Position numbers and translations under genes: made by a program. A DNA stretch of 64,000 nucleotides from Cacajao melanocephalus. Taxonomy: Eukaryota; Chordata; Mammalia; Primates; Pitheciidae. This document shows, in pieces, positions 13,411 through 26,000 of the stretch. How positions within the stretch are numbered: position 1 is the stretch's first letter; every line of letters starts with the position of its first letter. A model generated the notes under the pieces. That model saw only the letters and a program-made list of their open reading frames with translations. It did not search any database and was not told where the DNA came from. The stretch covers positions 1-64,000 of the forward strand of contig CAUYLG010071453.1 in the NCBI GenBank assembly GCA_963573385.1, read 5' to 3'.

Positions 13411-14149
13411 GAATATTTACCAGTGTTCCACAATGTTTTAGATTACACTTAAAAACAAGCTTCAAGGACAGGATTGCAAAAACAACTCTGAACAGAAAAG
13501 AACATCAATAAAAGAGAAGTACAAAAGAATAGAATCTTTTGAGTAAAATAAAAACTGTGTAACAAATGAATTCCTCACAAAAAAAAGTTTAAATACCAAA
13601 ACAGATGAGGTCTATTACAACCTGGCAACTGCTCAAAATGAACAAAGGCATTAATTTTTAAATACTCAAATAACCTAAGGTTTCAACAACCTCAAAGGTA
13701 AAGGAAATCTCAAAGCAAAAAAAAAGCTATGGTTTATCTTAATCTATTTATATGCTGAATAAATTACAGTTAAACCTGTTTGTATAGACAACCAGTGAAA
13801 GCACTGCAGATGTAGTTTCCTTTTGGCATGAAGTGACTTTGAAGTTAAGCATAGTTTAACATGCTGAGTGTAAAATAAACATCAGGGTAATGCAGTCTCA
13901 TTACAGATACATAATCTAAAAATAAGTTTATAAAGTGAGAGAAAAAGGCTTTTTCCTAAATATATGAGTATATGTAATAAAATTCATTGGAAAGCCTTAA
14001 TATCTGTAGACTGCCTAGGTATGTTCAAAGGATGGCATACACATTCTGAGCACAAGAACTGTGGTTTTCTAAAATATACATTGGCCTGAAACTAAGTCTT
14101 TGTATAGCTTCTTTTTTTATTCTTCACTTGTTCCTTTGTCATTTTTAAT
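13411..14149. other. AT-rich DNA, nothing recognised
   Basis: No repeat or exon was recognised. Confidence 0.45.
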
Positions 14150-14460
14150 CAGTGTCATGGATTTTCAGACTATTCATACACCAATAAATGCTCAGATGTC
14201 TGTTTAAATGTAGATTATCTCCAAATGCACATGGCCAACTGCTTTCTCAGCTTAACTACCTAGAAATCTAACAGGCATCTCAAGCTCACTGAATAAAAAA
14301 CAAACACCTATTCATCCTCCCCACCCTCATACTCATCTAAGAAAAGCAGGCTTAAATTTTCACTTCTTCAGGTTAAATGGCTTTACGGGAACTCTGATAT
14401 TTCTCTCATATCACATACTAAGTGTGACAGAGCCTTTGACATTTTAACCCACTTGTCAGT
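14150..14460 (+). mobile_element. Probable L2 relic
   Basis: Blocks 'aacaggcatctcaagctcac' and 'tgatatttctctcatatcac' are in L2 plus-strand order at high divergence. Confidence 0.5.
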
Positions 14461-14776
14461 GAGGATTGAACTATTTGAGAAGGGATAGCCAAAACTTCAT
14501 TAGCTCCAAATTACTATACTTTCATCTAAATTCCCATACTATCATTTATTATCTAATTTAGTATATTTTTTTCTATTAACCCTAGGTTTAAAATTGATTG
14601 ACATTCCTCTTCTAAGAGCCAAGCATCCTGCCAAGGTCCCAAATGAGAATCTACATTTAGTAATGTAGTTCATACTTGGTACTGAAGGAATTTGCTAAGC
14701 TCACTTTCATGGTTTAGTAACAAGGAGGTTCTGATATTTTGAAACCTCTGATATTGCATATTGGATAATTTTTTAA

Positions 14777-15523
14777 GTTTATAATTCTTAGCAGTACATA
14801 GTAGGTGTGTATATTTATGGGGTACATTAGATATTTTGATATAGGCATACAATATATTATAATATCAGAATGAATGAGGTATCTATCACCTCAAGCATTT
14901 ATTATTTATTTGTATTACAAACATACCAATTATACTCTTTAGTTATTTTTAAATGTATAATAAATTATTATTACGTATAGTCACTCTGTTGTGCTAATAT
15001 TCCATCTTATTCATTCTATTTAACTATATTTTTGTACCTATTAACCATTTCCAGTTCCCACCCCAACTTCTACTACTCTTCTCTGCTTCTGGGAACCATC
15101 ATTCTACTCTCTATCTCCATGAGTTCAGTGGTTTTAATTTTTAGCCTCCACAAATGAGTAGAGAAAGGGGAACCTTCACACTGTTGGTGAAAATGTAAAT
15201 TAGTATCACAACTAAGGAGAAGACCATGGAGTTTCCCAAAAAAACAAATAAACAAAAAATAGAACCACAATATAATCCAGCAGTCTTACTGTTAGGTGTC
15301 GACCCCAAAGAAAGGAAATAACTATATTGAAGAGATATTTGCACTTCTATGGTTATTGTAACACTATTTAAAATAGCCAGGATTTAGAATCAATATAAGT
15401 GTCCATTAGCAGATGAATGGATATAGAAAATGTAATACAGAAATACAACAGAGTACTATTCAGCCTATTAAAAGAGCTGTAAAAAAGAATGATATCCTGT
15501 CATTTGCAACAACATGGCTAGAT
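14777..15523. mobile_element. Second L1 with 5' inversion (L1MA/L1PB-like)
   Basis: From 14777 to about 15160 the minus strand carries an L1 3'UTR ('ggtgtgtatatttatggggt', 'ttctactctctatctccatg'). From about 15160 to 15523 the plus strand carries the C-terminal part of ORF2 ('cacactgttggtgaaaatgt', 'atttgcaacaacatggctag'). The order, 3' piece outermost and 5' piece flipped, is what twin priming gives. Flanking 13-mers gataattttttaa (14764-14776) and gatgattttttaa (15524-15536) differ at one base and are a likely target-site duplication. ORF2 is a short dead fragment. Confidence 0.88.
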
Positions 15524-15536
15524 GATGATTTTTTAA

Positions 15537-15674
15537 ACCTTTGGCTTATGTAATAAGATTAAAAAAAATCCTCAGAGACCAATCCAAAATTGAGTCATGA
15601 ATACCCAAAGGCAAGCACACCCTGAAACTGGGGCATGTCCTAAGGACATGCTGATCCTAGATAAAACAGAACTT
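15537..15674. other. Short unassigned spacer
   Basis: Nothing recognised between two L1 pieces. Confidence 0.4.
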
Positions 15675-16330
15675 TTTTAAGACGACTTTTTTAGAGAAGT
15701 TTTATGTTCATCACAAAATTGTGAAGTTACAGAGATTTTCTATATCCTCTCTATGTCCAGACAAGCATGGTTACCCACATTATTAACATTGCACACAAGG
15801 GTGGTACACATTACAATTCATGAAAGTATGTTGATGCATCAAAATCATGCAAATTCCATTGTTTCATTAGGGTTCACTTTTGGTGTTGTTTAGTCTATGG
15901 GTTTGGATAAATATATAATGCCATTTGCCCATTATTATTGTAATACAGAGTATTTTCTCTGTCTTAAAAGTCCTCTGTATTCTGTTTGACTCTCCACAAG
16001 TTGGCTCTAACCTCAGACAACCACTGATCTTCTTATGTCTCCAGTTTTGTCTTTTCCAAAATGTCATATTATTGAAATAATAAGTTATGTTGACTCTTTA
16101 GATTGGCTTTTTTTCAATTAGTAATATGCATTTAAGTTTACATATTTGTAGGACTTGGCAGCTAGTTTCTTTTAGTGCTGAATAATATTTCATTGTCTGG
16201 CAGTACCACAGTTTATTTATTTATTTACATACTGAAGGATACCATGATTGATTGATTTCAAGTAGTTGCAATTATCAGCAAATCTCCTATAAACATCTGT
16301 GTAAAATTTTGTTATAATTACTGGAGAGAA
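15675..16330 (-). mobile_element. L1M (L1MB/MC-like) 3' end
   Basis: Antisense L1M 3' end. Clear blocks are 'attagggttcacttttggtg', 'tctatgggtttggataaata', 'tgtcttttccaaaatgtcat' and 'gaataatatttcattgtctg..gtaccacagtttattta'. Diverged, without an open ORF2. Confidence 0.88.
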
Positions 16331-17640
16331 TACAATATATAAAGGTTAGAGCCCTTAAAAAGTGAGAGAAAGCTCAGCAACTTTCTGGAAGGAACACCAA
16401 AAATCCAACACCTGTAAGCTAAAGAATAAAGTAATATTCAGTAACTGAAATTATGATAGAGAGAAAAATAGATTCCTTGAAAATTCATAATCACAATCTA
16501 ACCTTTATAAATACCACAGACTCAGATTTAAAGTAACCAATTTCAATCTATTTAGTGAGTATTTAACTTATGAGAAATTATCAAAGTATGTAAGAACACT
16601 GAAAGCATCAATGAGTATCACTGCATGAACAACATTATAAATATCTACAAATAAACATTGGAATAAACCTAAATATTTCTTAATTTGTTTGCAGATTTTT
16701 TTGAATAAATTATAATAAAAAATGAAATATGAGACTGCTGAAAGAGTTGTGAGACTGAATTTCCCTTTTCCAGACAAAAAAAATCTAGAAAGATTAAAAG
16801 AAATATTCTGATGAGTTCTAAAATTAAAAGGAATGTGTGTGCTTCTGGAAGTCTCATTAAAGAGTAGCACAATTTCTAGATATTAAAAATATCTACTTGA
16901 TGCGATGTGTCTGTGTTAAATGGGATAATGGATATATATGTGCCAAGCATGGCCTGAAGACAACATAGGACTGAGCAGAACAAGAAGATTAAGATAATGA
17001 ATGTCTTAATGCTAGTCTATAAGTACACTGAGGACTGAGAATAACTAGATGTCCCCTGTATCTAGGACACTTAAACTATGACATGAATTTAACTTAAGAT
17101 ATGTCATTACTATTGGAGAGATTCCAAGTATAATGATTGTGAAGCTTAAAATCAGAAAGTGCACTATTACACATGTATATATACATAAATGAAAAATTAA
17201 ATTTTGCTTTACATAAACCTATTATATGTTTATATGGAAGTTACATGCGTGTAGGCTATTTAATGCATACATCAAATTGCACACTGAAGTTTACATAATA
17301 CAGCTGCATACACACACACACATATGTACTTGCATATATGTTTATATGATACAGCTACATATATGTGTGCTTGTGTAGCTGCATTTATAAACATAATTGA
17401 GTACTATTCAGCCATAAAACTTGATGCACTGAAAGTATACACACATACACACAGACATACACAAACATATATGTATGTAGCTAGCTGCATTGTATAAACT
17501 GTGTAAATATATACTGTATATATAAAACAATATATAACTAGAAATATGTGTGTGTATACATATATATATATATATATGCATTTGATGCCTTATTAGTATA
17601 AAAAGAATCTAGTCTCAGATTAATACATTTGGTATGATAA
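16331..17640. other. AT-rich DNA with simple repeats, no gene seen
   Basis: No interspersed repeat was firmly recognised. From about 17160 to 17580 there are repeated CA/TA-rich runs with several near-copies of gcta/cata words; a TA run spans 17559-17577. A short 'gtactattcagccataaaa' at about 17401 resembles L1 ORF2 but is too short to call. Confidence 0.5.
17559..17577. repeat. (TA)n microsatellite
   Basis: Uninterrupted ta dinucleotides. Confidence 0.9.
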
Positions 17641-18160
17641 CGTTTAGTGGGAGTCTTGATTAGGATTTTCCTCAAAGTAAACCCAGAGACAAAAAAATTG
17701 ATTGCAGGTAGATTATTTAGAAGCTTATTATAGAAAACACCTGTCACAGACCCTCTGAAATAGTGTTGTGTGTCTCATAAAGTTGCACTAGAGAACAGAG
17801 AGGAAGGTGTAGGTTTTTATCCATAGATTTCTGTTCTTTATGTTATAAGAATCCTCACCTCCCTCCCCTGTGATGTCTGATGACTTAGCTACACAAATCA
17901 TGATGCTAACACTGCCCCTCAGGCCCCAAAGATAGAGACTCAGATGATTGAAGTGAGACGTTGTCAATGTAGTGTACAAAGTACTGTAATACTTGCCAAG
18001 GAATGCAGGTTGCCCATGGACTACGGTGACTACAGGGACTCTGGGGCATCAAGGGCATCTTCTGTGGGGAGAAATGGAGAAATTAGAATACCCAAATGTG
18101 AAATTGAGTTTGAAGCCATTTTAATTGGCATGGAAAATTATGTGGAAGGACATATTTAAA
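17641..18160. other. Slightly GC-richer unassigned DNA
   Basis: Less AT-rich than its surroundings, with blocks such as 'aaagtaaacccagagacaaa' that recall old LTR-type repeats, but I cannot name a family. A 71-codon plus-strand frame (17944-18159) matches nothing I know and is treated as chance. Confidence 0.35.
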
Positions 18161-20394
18161 ATTTTTAACCTGTCAATTGAAGAAGAGCTAGTAGGATTGC
18201 ATTGTTTGATTTGTTGTCATGTCTATATATTATTTTTGATATTAAATACCGTGACTGAGCAACCAATATAGGCAAATATTTTATTACACTAGTAGTCTAC
18301 TCATTAAATAAATTTAGTAGCTATAAGTATTAAGTTTTGATTTCTGGAATTCACTGAGTTAATTAGGCAAGCTCATTTTATAGGGAAAGGAAGAGATTTA
18401 ACAAGGAAATTCAAAAAGAGATTCTTTGGCAGATGATTCTTTTATAGTGAAGATAATGAGTAACCAAAATCTCATTTCCATATCTGAGGTTTTCTTCATT
18501 ACTCAAACTCCATTCGTATGTTCAATTGCTTAAAAATATTAATTAAAATATCCTAATCTTTATGATTGAGACAAAAATATCTAAAAAATCCAGAGGATGG
18601 TGATTAGGTAGTTTTCTTCTCCACTTAAAAGCTGAAACCTAAAATTGAGCTTTGCTAAGCACACAACTTATATATGACAGAGAGGAAACAAAAATATGTT
18701 GAATAAATGATGCTTATTGATTAATATTTGGTTTACTGAATAAATGAATGATTCAATCTGCCAATCAATTTTATAGATGCAAAGATCTGGAAATATAAAA
18801 ACAACTGTAATTTATTATGAAATCTAAAATGCATAAATCATTGCTTTTTAAAATAATGAAAATCTACACTATTAGGAAAAGGTAAATCCGTTTAACTCCA
18901 AAACCTCACTGGCCAACCACAAAAATTTTTTCTTGTTCACATAAATTATCAGATAAGATCAGGCATCCATCTCTGGAGTCTTCTTTCAATCAGTGACTTA
19001 AGAAAGTAGACTCTTTCAATGATGTTGCTTTAGTATTTTGAAATCCCCTGTTTCCAGCCAGATGGAAAAGGGAGAAAGACAGCATAAAAGATAGCTCAGA
19101 TTTGTTTTTTTTCTTGGCCAGGCCTGCAAGTGACTCACTTCTGCACACATTTTATTAGCCAGAATCTACTTTGTCCCAATCCATGTTCAAATGAAGCTGA
19201 AAATTATCATCAAAGCAAGAGGAATCAGAATTATTGAACATCTAGACAATCTTCATCATAGCTACTACAGTTTCCCTACTACCTTCCCAAGAGCAAAAAT
19301 ATGAAGTGATTTAGTAAAGATAGAATTATACCAGTATGTAACTAAATACAAATCAGAGTATAGCATTATTCTCCAATATATGTTTATATGAATAATTTAG
19401 TTCACATTAATGTCAAAGTCTTAATATACTCAAATAGGTATGGGTGATTAACAGTAGATATGAAGGAGACATTTCTCACAAAGGAAAAACCTAAATATGT
19501 ATTTATAGTGAGATCATAGAACAAAAGGGTGTTTTTGGAAGTCATCGGGGAAGATTTAGGCACATGTTTTTCTAAAGGAAAGAGAATATAAGCTAGATGA
19601 CCTTTAGTAATCTCAACTGGCTACAGTCTGTGACATTTCCTTTGGCTCTCTAAATTATATTCTATTAGGATGACATTATATATACTTTATAGTGTGTGGG
19701 AAAAGTCCAGAATCTTTGCTAACATACCTGAGGATTTTCTATATTTGAATAGTACTGTATTAATTTTAGCTCTTCTAAATTATTTTTCTAAATGCTTAAA
19801 TGGCACAATGACGATAATAAACTATGGAAGATTGCCACTGACCCGGCTTTATTAAGTAAAATTCAAAAACACCCATAATATATGTTCTGAACTCTGTAGT
19901 ATAAACCTGCCAGTGAGATTAAAAAGTGGTTGGGGGAAAACCTAGACCTAGACATCACACTCTCTCCTTTTTAAAAATTAATAAAAATCTCATTGTATCA
20001 TAGCTTTCCCCCAATTTCAAAATGATTTCATAAGGATTTTGGGAGTGTCTGTACAGTTAAGAAAAAATGGTTTGTAACTATGGCCGCCTACTATACTGAT
20101 GACTGTTTTATGTATAAAATCAGCTCTAAGTAAGCAAACAGAAAAAAGATAAGTTGAAAAAAATTTACCTGGATGATACTATGTTGTACTCAGAACTGCC
20201 TCTTCCATTTTAAGATTCATGTTGTTTTTTAGGTTAAGATCTTAGAGTCTGTTTCTTTCTCCCATAGAAAAATTCATTCAAGCAATACTCAAAAGTTTCA
20301 TATCAAATTTAACCTCTTCAGATCAATCTAAAAGATCTTTAAAAGCTCAAGGGGCAAACCTATATGCATTATAATTTACCTAATTTGTTTTCAT
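18161..20394. other. 2.2 kb AT-rich DNA without recognised repeats
   Basis: No repeat, exon or RNA gene was recognised. For a window this repeat-dense, 2.2 kb without a recognised element is long. Confidence 0.5.
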
Positions 20395-20953
20395 TATCTG
20401 TTGTTACATAACAAATTATCACACATTTTATTACTTAAAACAACATTTATTAACTCAGAGTTTCCATGAATTAGGAGCCAGACATCAGTTAACTGGGGCC
20501 TCTTTTCAGGGTCTTATCAGATGAAATCAAGGTAATGACCCAGGCTGCTATCACTTCTGAGGCTTGAGTCCTCTTCTTTCACTTTGTTGTCAGAGCACAA
20601 TTCCTTACAGTAGTAAGATTAAAGTCTCCATTTTTCTTGCTAGCTGTTGGCTAGCAACCTCACAGAGTGCCCTTATGCCCTTGCCATGCAGCTCCCTTCA
20701 TAACTGCTTTGATAATAGAACAACTTAATTCTTCAAGGTAGACAAGAAAATTTCTGTCTGGGCTGCTAGTATGCTCTAACATAATTATAGGAGTAACTAT
20801 TTCAACATTGGTGTCTTAAAGCTTGAACAAATCAAGAAAAATGCATATACCATCAGAATACAGGTTTGGCCCAACTTAAAAAGGGCAATTATTGACCATG
20901 TGTATACCAGTAGCAGAAATTTTGGTTGCTATCTAAGAATTCTGTCCATGACA
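20395..20953 (-). mobile_element. MaLR LTR (MLT1-type), antisense
   Basis: Reads as the reverse of an ERVL-MaLR LTR. The left end has 'ctgttgttacataacaaatt' and 'acttaaaacaacatttatta'; the middle has 'gctgttggctagcaacctca'; the right end has 'ttgctatctaagaattctgt' followed by 'ccatgaca', which fits the LTR start. A solo LTR with no internal retroviral genes beside it. Confidence 0.72.
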
Positions 20954-21489
20954 TAATTCTTTCAATATTAGAAATAATTTCTAGGACAGATTTTACAACT
21001 AATACTAACTGGAATTTTTGGTGCTGATTTAAATTACTGCTTAAAAAATATGTTAGTTTTAGGCAATAAATGTGACATGGATTGATTGATTAATAAATGA
21101 CATTTTAACAAAGATTTAAACTGTTTTAAAAGATGCATAAATATAGAGAAACAAGATTCACTTATATAAGTCAATAAAAATAAAGCAGAAACAATTTTGC
21201 CACCTAAAGATTATACTTTGAGATTTTTATTTGGATGATTTACACAAATTTGCCAGATTGAACTCTTATCCCCCTTCACAACAACTTTAAGAAGTTTTGT
21301 TTCAACACTGGGCAGGACTTTTTAGAAAATTAGTCAAGTAATATCACAGTTTTGTAAAACAATGTGGATTTGTGGATACAAAATTTTGAGATATTAGGAA
21401 GGAAATATCATATCTAAAGTTCCCAAGCTCCAAAACAAAATGAAGCTACAGCCATTTAAAAAGTGAAACTGAAAATACATCATTCATAC
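20954..21489. other. AT-rich DNA, nothing recognised
   Basis: No element recognised. Confidence 0.45.
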
Positions 21490-21760
21490 ATCTACCATTT
21501 ATTGAGCTCGTATCATGTAGTTTGATAGCACTGTATAGAAATCACATCGTGTATTATATTTAGTACAATTTTTATTTTTCATCATGACTTTGAAAGTCAG
21601 AAACCATTATTGTATCCATTTTCTTCAGATGGGGAAACATATTTATTATTTCAACATTTTGCCCAAATTCAAACAGCTCATAAGTAGTTAACGCAGAATT
21701 TTATAGCCAGGGTGCCTTAGGCTGTAATCCCACTTTTTAATAGCTACAGTACAGTAGACC
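21490..21760 (-). mobile_element. MIR SINE, antisense
   Basis: The MIR consensus runs in reverse: 'catttattgagctcgtatca', then 'ccattttcttcagatgggga' (core), then 'ttgcccaaattcaaacagct' and 'gcagaattttatagccaggg'. Close to full length and strongly diverged. Confidence 0.75.
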
Positions 21761-22289
21761 TTAGCATAGGCAGATTTTTAACTCTACTTTTTTTACTATT
21801 GATCAGCAAACATGTACTTTAAAATTACATAATGTTGGCTATTTGAAAGAGGCATTTGTAATCAACACCAAACTATTTGTGTCTGAGCTTTGCAGTAACA
21901 TGGAAAACAAAAAGATACAAGTTTAGGCTCTTAATGGGAATGTTTTAATCTGTTGGACTAACAACTTAAAGAGATATCATCTGCCACTATCAGAATTTTT
22001 TTTTCCATTGTAAAGAAGAAAGTAGAGATCATTTAAACAGAGTCAATATTGTAGCTAACATTTTAAACATTTACTTTGAAAACTTTATAAATGCTAATGT
22101 GCATTCTTTGGTATGCAGTGAAACTATTGGTACAATGAATTAAGAATTATAGAAAATTCGGAAATGAGCCAAGAGTTTTGTTTTTGTGCTTTGATTTTAA
22201 TATACAGAGTTGAATAAAATAACAACATGTTAAAGTAAAAAAAAAAATCTTCTTTCAGCTTATGTTCTCAGATCAGCACATATTCAGCT
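21761..22289. other. AT-rich DNA, nothing recognised
   Basis: No element recognised. Confidence 0.45.
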
Positions 22290-23050
22290 TTCACTCCTAT
22301 TGCTTTCATTTGCAGTTCTAAAATGCTGAGGAACACTTTTAATGTTTGGAATGATGGCCTGAATGCTTAGTAAATTGAAGGAAATGAAAAAGTCTGTGTT
22401 TAAAAATGTTGATATGTAGTATTAAAAGAACACGAGATCTGTGGAGGCAAAAGGAGAATGCTTGTTTTCTGGAAAAATTGAAAAAAAAAAAGATTGGTGA
22501 AATGCAGCCTTTTGTGCAAGTCTGCCCCAGAAAACAAATGGAAGGCTGGGCTTTTCTAAAGAAAGTTCCTGCCCAGTTTTCCATTCAAGCCTATTTATGC
22601 AAATGAGGGATTCTAACTTGTTTACATCTGATTTACTGATGTAACTGAGCCCAGATTGGTCAAGGCAGAAGAGACCTGACTGCATGATCTTCAAATCTGA
22701 AACCACAAGCCCCTTTGATGGAAGATTTTTAGGTGGTTGTTTGGGGAATCTTCAGTTATTGATTGCAGAAACTACTTTTGCTCTGCTTTGTGCAAGAAGA
22801 TGTTTGTAGAAGGCTGTATGTTCTTCTGAGAAAACAGTGCAAGACTTTTCTCTCACCTGGCTATGGTTGCCTGGTTCTGCTTTTAAATTTAAAGCGTGTC
22901 TGTTAGCTAAAGGAGTTCTATCCCACCTGAAAAGTTTTCAGGAAAGTATTCTGAAAACAACAAACACCATTGATTCATACATAAAAAAGTGCTAGTTTTG
23001 TCTCATGACTGGAACATATTAGCTGTGTTACTCTGCATACATTGCATTCA
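22290..23050. promoter_or_regulatory. Candidate conserved noncoding element
   Basis: About 750 bases with no recognisable repeat, balanced composition and dense known-looking motifs. An octamer-type tttatgcaaatgag lies at about 22594-22607, a forkhead-type ttgtttacatc at about 22618-22628, and a reversed CCAAT box in ccagattggtc at about 22651-22661. It sits between an AT-rich spacer and an L1. The short frames across 22339-22706 overlap on both strands and look like chance. No reading frame or splice pattern suggests an exon. Regulatory function is inference from motif density and absence of repeats only. Confidence 0.35.
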
Positions 23051-23056
23051 AACTTT

Positions 23057-26000
23057 GTTCGTTTTCTGTTCCTGTGTTAGTTTGCCGAGAATGATAGTTT
23101 ACAGCTTCATCTATGTCCCTGCAAAGGACATGAACTCGTCTTTTTTTATGGCTGCATAGTAATCCCTGGTGTATATGTGTCACATTTTCTTCATCCAGTC
23201 TGTCATTGATGGGCATTTGAGTTGGTTCCAAGTCTTTGCTATTGTGAATAATGCTGCAATAAACATATGTGTGTTATGTGTACATATAGTAGAATGATTT
23301 ATAATCCTTTGGGTATATACCCAGTAATGATATTGCTGGGTCAAATGGTATTTCTGGTTCTAGATCCCTGAGGAATCAACACAGTCTTCCACAATGGTTG
23401 AACTAATTTCAACCATTAGTGTAAAAGTGTTCCTATTTTTCCACATCCTCTCCAGCATCTGTTGTTTCCTGACTTCTTAATGATCGCCATTTTAACTGGT
23501 ATGAGATGGTATCTCATTGTGGTTCGATTTGCATTTCTCTAATGAACAGTGATAATGATCTTTTTTTCATATGTTTGTTGGCTGCATAAACGTTTTATTT
23601 TGAGCAGTGTCTGTTCATACCCTTAACCCACTTTTTGATGGGGTTGCGTTTTTCTTGTAAATTTGTTTAAGTTCCTTGTAGATTCTGGATATTAGCCCTT
23701 TGTCAGATCGATAGATTGCAAAATTTTTCTCCCATTCTATATGTTGCCTGTTCATTCTGATGATAGTTTCTTTTGCTGTGCAGAAGCTCTTTAGTTTAAT
23801 TAGATCCCATTTATTAATTTTGACTTTTATTGACATTCCTTTTGGTGTTCTAGTTATGAAGTATTTGCACATGGCCATGTCCTGCAGGTATTGCCTTGGT
23901 TTTCTTCTAGGGTTTTTATGGTTTTAGGTCTTACTTTTAAGACTTTAATTTATCTTGAGTTAATGTTTGTATAAGGGGTCCAGTTTCAGTTTTCTGCATA
24001 TGGCTATCCAGTTTTCCCAACACAATTTATTAAACAGGGAATCCTTTCCCCATTGCTTGTTTTTGTCAGGTTTTTTGAAGATTAGATGGTTGTAGATGTG
24101 TGATATTATTTCTGAGTCCTCTGTTCTGTTCCAGTGGTCTATATATCTGTTTTGATAGCAGTATCATACTATTTTAGTTACTGTAGCCTTGTAATATAGT
24201 TTGAAGTCAGGTAGTGTGATGCTTCCAGCTTTGTTCTTTTTGCTTAGGATTGTCTTGGACATATGGGCTCTTTTTTGGGTCTGTATGACATTTAAAGTAG
24301 CTTTTTCTAATTCTATAAAGAAAGTCATTAATAGCTTAATGGGGATAGGATTGAATCTATATATTTCTTTGGGCATTATGGTCATTTTCACAATATTGAT
24401 CCTTTCTATCCATGAGCATGGAATGTTTTTCCACTGTTTGTGGTCTCTCTTATTTCCTTGAGCAGTGGTTTTTAGTTCTCCTTGAAGAGGTCTTTCATAT
24501 CCGTTTTAAGTTGTATTCCTAAGTATTTTATTGTCGTTTTAGCAATTCTGAATGGGTGTTCACTCATGATTTGGCTCTCTGTTTGGCTATTATTGGTTTA
24601 TAGGAATGGTTGTGATTTTTGCACATTTATTTTTAATCCTGACACTTAGCTGAAGTTGATTATTAGTTTAAGGAAATTTTGTACTGAGACAATGGGGTTT
24701 TTCTAAATATAAAATAATGTCATCTGGAAACAGAGATAATTTGACTTCCTCTTTTTCTATTGGAATATGCTTTCTTTCTTTCTCCTGCCTGATTGTCCTG
24801 GCAAGAACTTCCAATACTATGTTGAATAGGTGTGGTGATAGAGAGCATCCTTGTGTTTTGCCAGCTTTCAAAGGGAATGCATTCAGCTTTTGCCCATTGA
24901 GTATGATATTGGCTATGGGTTTGTCATAAATAGCTCTTATTATTTTGAGATATGTTCCATCACTACTCAGTTTATTTTGAGTTTTTAGCACTTTCTGGTA
25001 CACCACTCAAAAGTAGAGTTGGTCTTTTCACATAATCCTATATTTCCTGGAAGCTTTGCTTATTTCTTTTTACTCTTTTATCTCTAATCTTGCCATCTCA
25101 CTTTATTTCATTGAGTTGATCTTCAATCTCTGATATCTTTTCTTCTGCTTGATTGATTCAGCTATTGAAACTTGTGCATGATTCATGAAGTTCTTGTGCT
25201 GTGTTTTTCAGCTCCATCAAGTCGTTTATATTCTTCTCTACACTGGTTATTCTAGTTAGCATTTCCTCTAACCTTTTTTTCAAAGATCTCAGTTTCCTAG
25301 AATTGGGTTAGAACATGTCCCTTTAGCTTGAAGAAGTTTGTTATTATCTACCTTCTGAAGCCAGCTTCTGTGAATTCATCAAACTCATTCTTCATCCAGT
25401 TTTGTTCCCATGCTGGAGAGGAGTTGTGATCCCTTGGAGGAGAATAAGCATTCTGGTTTTTGGAGATTTTGTCTTTTTGCACTGGTTTCTTCCCATCTTT
25501 GTGGATTTATCTACCTTTGTTCTTTGAAGTTGGTGACCTTTGGATGGCGTCTCTGAGTGGACATCCTTTCCGTTGATGTTGAATCTATTTTTTTCTGTTT
25601 GTTACTGTTCCTTCTAACAGTCAGGCCTCTCTGCTGCAGGTCTGCTGGAGTTTGCTGGAGGTCCACTCCAGACCCTGTTTCCTTGGGTATCACAAGTGGA
25701 GGCTTCAGAACAGCAAAGATTGCTGCCTGATCCTTCCTCTGGAAGCTTTGTCTTAGAGGGGAATCCACCAGATGCCAGCTGGAGCTCTCCTGTATGAGGT
25801 GTCTGTTGACCACTGCTGTAAGGTGTCTCCCAGTCAGGAGTCAGGGATCCACCTGTGGAGGTAGTCTGTCCCTTAGCAGAGCTAGAGCGCTGTGCTGGGA
25901 GAGCTGCTGCTCTCTTCAGAACCACCAGGCAGGAACATTTAAGTCTACTCAAGTTGTGCCCACTGCTACCAGTTCCCCCAGTGCTCTGTCCCAGGGAAAT

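Noticed and set aside
17395..17430. L1-like gtactattcagccataaaa
   Set aside because: Too short and isolated to call an L1 fragment.
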